A stretch of DNA of 64,000 nucleotides from a virus. This document shows positions 18,501-27,400 of the stretch, piece after piece. How positions within the stretch are numbered: position 1 is the first letter of the stretch; each line of letters opens with the position of its first letter. The stretch covers positions 62,001 to 126,000 of the IMG/VR virus record IMGVR_UViG_3300013094_000019. The stretch is one strand, 5' to 3'. A model generated the notes under the pieces. That model saw nothing but the letters and a program-made list of their open reading frames with translations, was not told the origin of the DNA and did no database searches. The position numbers were made by a program, and so were the translations under genes.

Positions 18501-21409
18501 GTAGTGTTGTAGCAGGTACAACTTATTATATTGCTAATATTCCAGACACTTATCATATTCAACTAGCAACAAGTTTAATCAATACTACTGCAACATCAAC
18601 AGCAGCTATTACAAACTTGATCACAGTAACTTCAACTACTGGATTTATTGCAGGTAATCCAATTTTCTTTACAGGCAATAGTTTTGGTGGACTTGTGTCT
18701 GAAACGCAGTATTATATACTAGCGATTAACAACGCAACAACATTTACTATTAGTAATACAGTTGGCGGATCAGCTGTAGCATTGTCAACTGCTACTGGTT
18801 ATATGACTATTAGAACCGCTCCAACAACATTTACTTTAACTGCTGTTGGATCTGGATCTATGACACTAACTAGTACTACCGCTAAAAAATCACTAACATC
18901 TGGGTACGGTAGCATGTCAACACTATTCCAAACACCGTTGTTTGGCGGCGTGACACAAGGTACAACATATTATGTTCTAGCAATTAATGCCGGTAGCACA
19001 AATACATTTACTATTACTGCTACTAGCAATGGTGTATCGGCCGTAACTTTAGCAAGTTCTACAGGATCAATGCAGATGGGCCAAGTTGGCTGGGATCATG
19101 TTATTGCTGGCACGCCTCCAGTTTCAGTATTTGATACTAGTACAATTTATTACATTGAACCAAGATTAACTTACTCACAACCGGCATTTACTCAAACATA
19201 TTTGACACTACCAAGTCAGAGTGCTGGAGCAGGATATACCGCAATAGCGTATGGCGCAAATTATTTTATTGCTGTACCTGCGGGCGGATCTACAATTATT
19301 GGAAGTTCTGACGGAAATAATTGGTCTTCAATAACGATCCCATTCTCTGCGGCATGGACCGGAGTTGCATACGGTCAAGGAACTTGGGTAATTATATCAA
19401 CTGGCGGAACAAGTATTCCAGGATCATTTGTTATTTCATCAAACTCAAGCGGTCAAAGCTGGAAGACAGCGTATTTGCCAAGTATTAGCACTTGGACTAA
19501 TATTGTCTACGGTAACGGTACATTCGTTGCCATTGCATCAGGAACTAGCAATGTTGCATATTCGACAAGTTACGGAAGTACATGGAGTTCTGGATCTGGA
19601 TTACCTAACACTACCTGGACTGGGTTGGCCTATGGTGCTAACAAATGGGTAGCCGTTGCATCGGGCGGTACACAAAGCGCATATAGTATTAACAATGGTG
19701 CATCGTGGACTAGCGGAACATTACCAGTGTCAACAGCATGGTCTAGCGTTGCCTATGGTAACGGTAGATTTGTAGCAGTTTCAAGCACTAGCGCAACTCC
19801 TGCTTATAGCTTTGACGGAATAACTTGGTATACTAGCACATACTCAATCACAGCAACTTCGATAACTTACGGACAAGGGGTGTTTACCGCAGTTAATTCT
19901 GGAAATGCAACTTGCTATACAAGTGAGGATGGCAATTTCTGGAAAATTAGAACTGGCGTTGCAATTACTTCTGCAGCAACTGCATTTGGTTTTACAGGTA
20001 CTGCGTATGTAACAGGTTACAATATTGGAGTTGCAGGAAGTGGATACTTAACAGCACCAACATTGACATTTAGTGGAGGTGGTGCAACAGTTCAAGCAAC
20101 TGCAACTTGCACAATATTAAATGGCGGCATTGCCGCAGTTACAATTATTACACCAGGTAGTGGATATACTTCTACTCCAACTATTACAGTTTCTGCACCA
20201 CCTAGTGGCGGTACAACTGCTGTAGTAACTGCTGTGATGAATACTGTCCCTTATACTGGTATTTTTGTAACTGTTGGCGGCACAGGCGGAGTTAACTCAG
20301 GAAGCATTACTAGTGCAGGAGCACAAACAAAAGGCCGACCAAATATATCGGCAGGTACTATGGCAACTGTATATGAGTTTGAACCTGGTAGCGGATATAC
20401 CTCAACTCCAACATTGAGTATATTTGATCCAAACAATACTTCAACAGCACCTTATGCATTAAGAACAGCAAATGGCGTGTTAGCTACCCCAACATTTGTA
20501 TCTAATGGTGCTGGATACACAGTGTCTGGAACTAGTATTGCCGTAAATGGCTCTGGATCAGCAGATCAATATCAAAACAATTATAACTTGTACATAAACA
20601 ATTTGTCAAATCTTCCAAGACCTGGAGACGATTTGGTTATTAGTAACAATAGTACAATTTATAAAGTTACCAGTGCTACTGGACTATATGGAACAACTGC
20701 ACCTAACTTTACTGCGCTATTGACAATTTCTCCAAGTATGAGCACATTGTTAGCTCCTTCTACAGGAACTGCATTGATAATTAGAGAAAAATACAGTCAG
20801 GTTCGTGCTACCAACCATGACTTCTTAAATATTGGCTACGGGGACCAATACCAAAGTAATTACCCAGGAGTACCTGTTCCAGGAACTACATTGCTGTCAC
20901 CACAAAATCAAACAATTGAAAACAACTACGGTCGTGTATTCTATACATCGACTGACCAAGACGGAAACTTTAAAGTTGGTAACTTGTTTGGAGTTCAACA
21001 AGCAACTGGCACAGTTACAATTAGTGCCAGCCAATTTGGACTACAAGGTTTAAATCAGTTGACATTGGGTGGTATTAGTGTTGGCGGATCAAGTGTGATT
21101 ATTACTCAATTCAGTACTGACGGTACTTTTGTGGCAAATAGTGACAACATTTTATCAACACAAAAAGCTGTAAAAACTTATCTTGCAGCTCGTCTAAGCC
21201 AGGGCGGTTCAAATACATTTACTGGAAACACTACAGCCGGTACTGTAACGATTGGTGGTCCAAATATTATTGGCAGCACCGTAGTTGCTGGCACTCCCGG
21301 ATCTAGCGTAAAAATACCGGTCACTGTACACATGCAAGGGCCATATGCCGGCGTTGACGGTGGAATGATGGCGCAAGCGTTCTTTATTAAGAACTTTGCT
21401 CACCGTTAA
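12548..21409 (+). CDS. Giant multidomain fibre/adhesin-like structural protein (2953 aa)
   Basis: Probably a large tail-associated adhesin. Visible architecture: residues about 10-570 hold seven modules of the pattern W-x5-Y-x2-GD-x-V-x-Y-x-G-x-x-Y-x-C followed by HTS (for example WSPSTYYSLGNIVTYGG), like CBM5/12 carbohydrate-binding domains. A pectate-lyase-type beta-helix starts near 637 (VFYVAPNGVDN; TWDQPFASIAYAC) and runs through VKTGTYTESLPI (about 870) to SSYGTFGLVAEGYDT (about 1225), interrupted by one helical IIDAIVYDI insertion. YYV-type modules cluster near 940-1050 and 1700-2180. Asp-box-like propeller repeats (NNGASW, FDGITW, EDGNFW) lie at about 2230-2480. The C-terminal domain (VFYTSTDQDGNFKVGNLFG) is shared with the gene at 21460. 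No catalytic residues can be assigned. Confidence 0.88.
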   Translation: MPEFRISSLRFNYTGQWATTTTYNRDAVITYQGKMYVCLVPHTSGDFYQDLYHVTGAGASTPYWNLILDGKTWTNAWSPSTYYSLGNIVTYGGAVYVCTANHTSSTTLDLSKFTTLATFTNWHTAWLPNTNYGVGDAVKYGGIVYVCNTNHTSAASATLGLEANQSSWTILNQGIDYKGPWLASFRYKVQDVVKVDANLYICTIAHTSGPVMAAGNFSLFLPGEEYLGTWNSGTAYQPGDVVQYGGYDYICLTNNNTNNIPNTDATDWALFNQGYLASGDWTGGTSYQIGDVVRRNGELYVAIANSTSQDPNNYSSAVTYNSTGSSGSTVIVSSIYTLVPGMIAIGSGFASGQSIISASLASSVTTTVASAAVTVTATGTSGSPTITVTSNAGLVVGMNVSASGIAGGTTIQNIATNTITLSANTVSAVSGLVSFGTNAITVGSTSGIAVNQGVIGAGINGLSQVASISGSTVILTYPATGTVAGNGTFGTPTVVLSSAPDSALTNGQTINFYGVNSTSWNLIVPGAYWASFWNSTTTYLLGDLVIWQNATYRCIQASPKQSRPDQDTTNQYWIPYVLHARHNALNTVGNITYNISTTTPTNTALPIGTTGQLLRSTIGATGVLLPTWSTINQTKNVFYVAPNGVDNSLTNGTTWDQPFASIAYACNYVLNGTLYPNTANILTKNKLWIVTEMYNYLVYSLNNNLNGVTNGTWYTSSVGPSETIRDAEYIIDAIVYDITRGGNSQTVAAAQSYFAFGSVNSFISTIVAADMPNFVIALNYMYSLINNVLNQSAPANNYQALNGIAAGSRINQVVGLNGVESQTTLANPLAPNGAGNTYVDILFNLIYNSLASQSTTNLPTPNSGISSTIYVKTGTYTESLPIVVPENCALVGDELRGVVVQPKIIYNTYTTISTAATQLFTVSSTTGLYDGCPIQFVTTNNNLPVTLTAFESAITAGQTYYVVGSTVTSSNFAISSSSTPAITVTGALGSTITVTSSAGLTVGAPIAFNTGFGNIIPGAVYYILTTATGAITVSTTPNGLAYAVGSVSNLSQTQGSLVTGSVLITLSGGNGLMQAIGGHAIVDMFRMRNGSGLRNMSLVGKLGTLTAQNQYATQRPTGNAYVALDPGTGPSDTTAWIFRRSPYVQNVTTFGVGSVGCKIDGTLHNGGNKSIVSNDFTQVISDGIGIWCYGPGALTECVSVFSYYAYTSYFAEAGGKIRATNGNSSYGTFGLVAEGYDTTETPISATVNNQYGPATVIPAFTYPSAGSYGLMKYTYTNAGQNYVSAVTNLLQYSNNFQNGAWINDGNITFTENTVSPDSLADAWTFISATGGTDTSYLYQNVSVTPQGTSFTNVAGSNISGSGAGALFNITINATSYSVTVASGGSGYVVGNQIKIYGSQLGGVNVTNDLTITVTNLTGSAISTPSGISSAGTVPAGSNQPYILSLHVKQGTASAIDLYAFFTGTSTRASAVTFNFSTATLIPSSQDGSGLLPTQYGVNTLQNGWYRIWFSVYDTTAQNTNLQYRIYPRTRFGTIGNTYVYGAQLERSASLGFYLTNTSGLYTAYADYIINSSGTGVQTVGDEIRSNSVFQTRMIDNGNGVGGLGYLTASNNAQGGSSSTGYITLAQSDVNSATNYIGMRIFINSGTGVGQYGFISSYNASNKYTTVLKESFAPVLINASSSATNAFSLDPSADVNTLYVNQPIQFVPNYYNSIVTQTSQATVTVTATTGGQINTIYTSGTSVLSTGMAITFSNAFTYTTSATQTSAAGNLVTLSNTAGITIGMPIVFNGTAFGNIVAGNTYYVLSIPTPGVGGTITIGQYVGGATLALTNGSGILTVTAGGIFGGLVSGYTYYISNILDNNTIQVSATQSGSILSLYTAVGNMSLNYPSNTGYMVGSTTNMSPNMPIQFTGNTLGGVVAGTLYYVNNVISSTQFTISTALVTTTATATATSVVINTVTYPNVITVTATTNLVPCNPIVFSGTTFGSVVAGTTYYIANIPDTYHIQLATSLINTTATSTAAITNLITVTSTTGFIAGNPIFFTGNSFGGLVSETQYYILAINNATTFTISNTVGGSAVALSTATGYMTIRTAPTTFTLTAVGSGSMTLTSTTAKKSLTSGYGSMSTLFQTPLFGGVTQGTTYYVLAINAGSTNTFTITATSNGVSAVTLASSTGSMQMGQVGWDHVIAGTPPVSVFDTSTIYYIEPRLTYSQPAFTQTYLTLPSQSAGAGYTAIAYGANYFIAVPAGGSTIIGSSDGNNWSSITIPFSAAWTGVAYGQGTWVIISTGGTSIPGSFVISSNSSGQSWKTAYLPSISTWTNIVYGNGTFVAIASGTSNVAYSTSYGSTWSSGSGLPNTTWTGLAYGANKWVAVASGGTQSAYSINNGASWTSGTLPVSTAWSSVAYGNGRFVAVSSTSATPAYSFDGITWYTSTYSITATSITYGQGVFTAVNSGNATCYTSEDGNFWKIRTGVAITSAATAFGFTGTAYVTGYNIGVAGSGYLTAPTLTFSGGGATVQATATCTILNGGIAAVTIITPGSGYTSTPTITVSAPPSGGTTAVVTAVMNTVPYTGIFVTVGGTGGVNSGSITSAGAQTKGRPNISAGTMATVYEFEPGSGYTSTPTLSIFDPNNTSTAPYALRTANGVLATPTFVSNGAGYTVSGTSIAVNGSGSADQYQNNYNLYINNLSNLPRPGDDLVISNNSTIYKVTSATGLYGTTAPNFTALLTISPSMSTLLAPSTGTALIIREKYSQVRATNHDFLNIGYGDQYQSNYPGVPVPGTTLLSPQNQTIENNYGRVFYTSTDQDGNFKVGNLFGVQQATGTVTISASQFGLQGLNQLTLGGISVGGSSVIITQFSTDGTFVANSDNILSTQKAVKTYLAARLSQGGSNTFTGNTTAGTVTIGGPNIIGSTVVAGTPGSSVKIPVTVHMQGPYAGVDGGMMAQAFFIKNFAHR
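12590..14280 (+). repeat. Array of seven carbohydrate-binding-like modules in the first giant gene
   Basis: Seven degenerate repeats of roughly 60-90 residues. Each has a Trp start, a GDVV-like turn, a Tyr-x-Cys strand and often HTS (such as GGAVYVCTANHTS). The last two are separated by a long Ser/Thr/Val-rich insertion. The pattern is that of CBM5/12 (chitin-binding-like) modules; ligand specificity cannot be read from sequence. Confidence 0.7.
17640..19080 (+). repeat. Cluster of YYV-type beta modules
   Basis: Six consecutive copies of a module of about 45-60 residues with the pattern G-x-P-I-x-F-x-G-x-x-F-G-x-(V/I)-x-A-G-T-x-YY-(V/I)-x-x-I, then a TFTIS-type strand and a Gly-rich turn. 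Further copies occur in this and three other genes of the window. The DNA copies share short identical words such as GCAGGTACAACTTATTATATT. Confidence 0.75.
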
Positions 21410-21431
21410 CAAACATGAAGTTTTAGGATAA

Positions 21432-21439
21432 GATAAATA
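21432..21439 (+). promoter_or_regulatory. Late promoter GATAAATA before the second giant gene
   Basis: GATAAATA, the commonest late-box form in this window, lies 20 bases before the ATG at 21460, with an AAAGGA ribosome-binding site in the short leader. It stands in the only gap between the two giant genes. Confidence 0.65.
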
Positions 21440-21459
21440 TAATATCAAAGGAATAAAAA

Positions 21460-24400
21460 ATGGCAGAATATCTATTAGGTAGAATTAAATTTGTTTATCA
21501 AGGTGCATGGCAGTCAAATTACACCTATGTAGTTGATGACGTTGTTACAGTAGGCGGAAAAACCTACATTTGCGTGATTAACAATACAAGTTCAAGTTTA
21601 TTTGCTACCGACTTAAATGCTGTACCTAGCTACTGGAGTCTAGTTGCTGATGGTCAACAATGGAAAAGCAACTGGGCAACATCAACATACTATAACAAAG
21701 GCGACTTGGTTAAGTATTATGGCATTGTATACCAAGCTAATACAGCTCATAATTCTGCCGCATCGACAGGCGCAGTAACATTAACAACCACAGGTGCAAG
21801 CGGTACCGGTACTGTGGCAACTATTACATTTAGTACACAGGGTTCGGCACCGTACAGTGTTGGCCAAACTATTACAGTTGCTGGTGTTAATACTACTGGT
21901 CCATACAATGGAACATTTACTGTTACAGCATGTACAACAAGCTCTGTGTCATATACAAGTTCAGCAACGGGTAGCCAAACAGTTGCCGGTACAGTAACCA
22001 CAGTTGGCGGACTAGAAGCTGAAATAGCATATTGGGATCAGTTTGCATTAGGCACAAATTATCGCAGCGCATGGGCTACTAACACCTATTATCATTTAGG
22101 TGATATTGTAACTTACGGCGGGTACGCATACTACTGCGCAACAGCACACGTCTCTGCTAGTACTGCTTCGTTAGGTCTAGAACAAAATCAAAGTGCATGG
22201 CAAACTTTTAATGCAGGTATTTCATACCTTGGCACATGGGCAGCAAGCACTCGTTATAAATTAAACGATGTTGTAAAATCTGGTGCTAACTTATATATTT
22301 GTACTTCACCACACACTTCTAGCTCGAGCATTGACAGCACTGGTGTTTATTTCCAAATTTTCTTAAACGGATTTGAATTTTTAAATTCTTGGACTAATAG
22401 TACAGCATATAATGTAGGCGACATCGTAACTTATGGCGGTTACTCATATGTGGCCACACAGATTAATACTAACCAACAACCGAGTAATGCTCCTAGCTAT
22501 TGGACTCCGGTAACTACTGGATTTAGTTTCCAAGGCGACTGGGTAAACAATACATACTACAAAGTTGGTTCTGTTGTAAGATTACACGGTTATACATACC
22601 TATCAATTATCGACAGCCCAACATTAACACAAACAATTACAGCTACATCTAGTACTGGTAATTTAATCACAGTAGCATCAACAACTGGTTTTGTTACTGG
22701 TATGTCTGTTACTGTCGCATCAAACGTCGGCAACTTAGTAGCAGGAACAACATATTATGTTCTTAGTGGATTTACTGGAACACAATTTAGCGTTAGCCTA
22801 ACACCTGGTGGTTCTGCATTTGCATTAAGCAATACCAGCGCACAAAGCGTTTCAGCAACGATTGCTGCACAACCAGGAAATGCAACATATTGGAGCAAAT
22901 TAAATTCAGGCCTACAGTGGACTAATAATCCGCAGACATACACTGGTCTAAGTGGTACTAATGTGTCCGGTACTGGTAATGGTGCAACATTTACTGTGGT
23001 AAGAACAGGCACTGTGTACACAGTAACTAATACTGCACCTGGATCAGGATATGCAGCATCTAATCAAATTAAAATTTTAGGAACCAGCATTGGCGGTCTA
23101 AGTCCAGTTAATGATTTACTAATTACAGTATCAACAGTATCAACTGGTGCTATTGCTACATTTACATATAGTGGTATTTCAGTGACATGGACCAGTGGCA
23201 CTAATTATGTCTTAGGCGATGTTGCATTCTTTGGTGCAAATAGTTATATTTGTGTCCAAGCACATTCAGCAGCATCAGGTAACAGACCAGATGCTGATAC
23301 AACTGGCACATACTGGAACTTGTTAGCTGCAGGAGCCGAAGTTGCAACACTGACCACAGCTGGCGATACATTCTACTATGGTCCTAACGGTCCAACTCGC
23401 TTACCAATTGGCACTAACGGCCAAGTATTGCGTTCAACAAACGGCTATCCAGCATGGCAAAACTATGGATTGATCAACAACCTAGTCTATGTTGGCCCAG
23501 CAGGTGTTGACGGCCCAGCACCAACATATGGTCTAACAGTTGATACTCCATGGAAAACAATTCAGTATGCTTGCCAACAAATTGAAGCAGGATATCAAAA
23601 TCCACAAGCTCAATATTTGTTACAGATTAATAAACAATTCATGATGAAAGAAGTTACAAACTTCATTGTTTATACATATCAGGCAACAGTTACAAACATC
23701 AGTGCAACAACCATCACAGCAGCATCGACCGCTAACTTAGTAGTTGGTATGCCTATTGTGTTTACTGGTTCTACATTTGGCGGTGTAAATGCATCAACAA
23801 CATACTATGTGGTTAGCATTGGCGGCAGTACAACATTCAGTGTAAGTACAACTTATAACGGATCTGCAACTAGCTTCTCAGGCGGAAGCGGATCTATGGT
23901 TGCACAGTTAAGCTACAATTCAGCAAAATGCGAACGAGACACTGGCATTATTGTCGATGCAGTTATATATGACCTAGGCCATGGTGGTACTGCTAAAACT
24001 ACAGCAGCCGCACTATCATATTTCAGCGGCGTTAGCACATTTATAACAACAACTTTAAGTTACCAAGTAAAACAAAGTGCAGGCGGATATGCATATCTAA
24101 GCACTTTAATTGGTAATGTATTGGCCAATACTGCGCCAACAAACAACTATCAATCGTTAAACGGAATTAGTGTAGGCAGTCGTGCAATTCAAAATACTAC
24201 AACAGGATATACCGCAGAAACTGGTAGTACTACAATTTCACAAAACCTAGTAGGCATTATCACCACTGGACTATTAGCAGGTACAACTACAGCTATACCA
24301 GTAGCATTAAATCCAAATACAACTATCAGCGTAAAAACCGGCACATACAACGAAGTGTTGCCAATCAACTTACCAACCTATACAGCAATAGTAGGCGACG

Positions 24401-27400
24401 AATTGCGCTCAACCGTAATTCAACCATATGCAGCTGACCCAGTATTGACATCTGTTACCAATAAAAATGCCAGCGCATTAAATCGTATCAAGTCATTACT
24501 ACCAAGTTTGATCAGCAATACCACTATTACTCCTACTAGCGGTAATACAGCAACACAAGTTACTACATTGCCAGCAGGCGATGTTGGTAGTTATTCTGCA
24601 TTAACATTAACTGCTACTGCTACTACTAGCGGATCACCTGGTTATGTAACAACTGCAAGCACTGCGGCGTTAACTGTTGGCACACCGGTAGTATTTGCCA
24701 GCTCGTTTGGTGGCATTACAGGTGGAACAACATATTATGTTAACACTGTAATTAATACTACAACATTCTCTATTACTAGTGCAACTCCAGTAACTAATCA
24801 ATCATCGGCAGTTTCATTGACTAACACTACTTCACAAAATGTGTCATTTACATATGGTACAAGTGCTGTTTCAAGTGTAGTCAATAACGCATCTACATTG
24901 ATTAGTTTGTTAAATGCAGGTACAGGCACATTAAACAGTTATGTTTTACCATGGCCTGTAAACTATAACACATCGTCATTGACTAACACAGCGTATGCTT
25001 CAACTGGAAATGCCACAGGAAATACTGCAAACTACGGCGACGGTGTAAAACAAATTTTACAAAACTACACATTTATCAAAGCCGATGTTGCACAATATTT
25101 CCAAAACAACTATTCAAGTGTTTGGACAGGATTAGGATCATCAGGGCAAACCAACTTCCAAACACAAATTGGATTTATTTTAGATGCTGTGGTTTATGAT
25201 ATGATCTATGGTGGTAATACACAAAGTATTATTGCAGGTAGCGCATACTATTCATACTACAATTTAACTATTTCATCAGCATCAAAAGCAGCATATCTTG
25301 CAAGTTTGACATTCTTACAATCAGAAATTGCAAACATTGTAACTAAAACTGCTATTACTGCCCAAAGCGGTAATGCACAATCGCAAGTAACAACAGGTAC
25401 TGCTGGTAGTGCAGGTGCAGGAACATTTGCAACAGCCTGCGTAGCAGTGATCAATACATGGATTAACACTGGCGCAGCTCCTTCAACAGTTACACCGTAT
25501 ACAGGCTCATCAACAGCTATACTACAAACAAGCTTCACAAACTTACAAGCAGCTCGCTCACAGATTCAATTAGACGGAAGTGCATGGGTACAAAAGTACT
25601 ATCAATCACTAAATTTTGTAGTTGCAACTTGCCAACGAGACATTGGCTATATTGTTGATGCATTAAGTTATGACTTAGTGTTTGGCAGCAACTTTGCTAC
25701 GCAAATTGTCAACCGTAGATACTATGCTTATCTATTTGGATTTACAAATACATCAGCTCAAACAGTTATTTCTAGCCAACTAACAGCTGAACTAGGCATG
25801 ATTAACTTCTTAGCCTATAAAGCCAAGACCATTGCGGCTAGTGGTGCAGTTGCACAAGCTAGCTCATTAGTTGACGATATTAATAACTTTATGTCAAATG
25901 GTGGTTCAATCAGCGGATACACTACACAAGTTGCTGGGCAAACAACATATAATAATACCTTAACTACTATTAACGGTGCTGAAATCATTCGTGCTAACAT
26001 TCCGTTCTTGAAAGCTGAATCTACAGCATGGTTAACTGCTAACTTTGGTGGAACTGTAAGTAGTTTAGCTAGTTCAGGTAATGTAGTTAATACTAGTGCA
26101 GCACACAATTTAACAGTTGGCGACAGCGTACAATTTACAGCTAGTCCAATAACAATCACTGCTACTGCAACAACGGTGTCAACAGACGGTACAAGACCGA
26201 ATCAAATTACCGTTAACTCTACAACTGGTCTAGTTACCGGAGCTCCAATTGTGTTTTCAGGTACAACATTTGGTAATATTGTAGCAGGTACTACATATTA
26301 TGTTTCAACTATACCTGACAGCACACATATTACTGTGAGCAACACAGGCGGAGGTTCTGCGTTCCAGTTAATAACTGCATCTGGTACAATGACCGGTACT
26401 GCTACTTCGATTGTTGGCAATTTAGTTTCTGGAACAACTTATTATGTAATGACAGTGCCGTCAAGTACATCGTTTACAGTTAGCACAAGTCCAACTTTTG
26501 CTGTAACAGCAACAGCAACGGCAGTAACAACAAACTATGTAACAGTCTATTCAACAACTAACTTAGCAGTTGGTCAAACTGTTGTGTTTACCGGTAGTTT
26601 AGGTGGTATCACATCTGGTACAACATATTACATTACCAACATTATCACTCAAAGCACTAATGGTTCTGGAGTAATTACTTTAAGTACTTCAGCAGGCGGG
26701 TCAAGCATAACATTGTCGGCAGCGACTGGCAGTATTACTGGTACAGCAACTAATGGAACCGTGTTTACCATAACAACTGTAGCAAGTCCTGCAATGACTG
26801 TTGTATATACATTTAGTGTAGCATTTGCACAAAGTGATATTGGTTATTTCTTAAATGGTATTATTTACGATTTGCAGTACACCGGTAATTATAGAAGCTT
26901 GCGCTATGCACAAGTGTTATACAATTCTATCAATGGTTCACAAACAAGCAACATGTTCTTAGTTCGTAACGCTTCTGGATTAAGAAATTGTACTTTAAAT
27001 GGACTAATAGGAACATTAACTGCAGCCAATAGCTATGGCACAAAACGCCCAACAGCTGGTGCGTTTGTATCACTTGATCCAGGATTTGGACCATGGGACT
27101 CAAATGCATGGGTGAATACACGCTCACACTACAGTCAAAACGTTACTATGTTTGGTACAGCATGTACTGGTGCTAAGATTGATGCATCGTTACATGCAGG
27201 CGGTAATAAGTCAATGGTTAAAAACGACTTTACTACAATTTTATCAGATGGTATCGGTGTGTGGTGTACAGGATCTGGCTCATTAACTGAACTAGTTTCA
27301 GTGTTTAACTACTATGGATACTCGGGTTACCTTGCAGAACTAGGCGGTCGTATCCGTGCTACAAACGGTAATAGTTCATATGGTACATACGGTGTTATTG

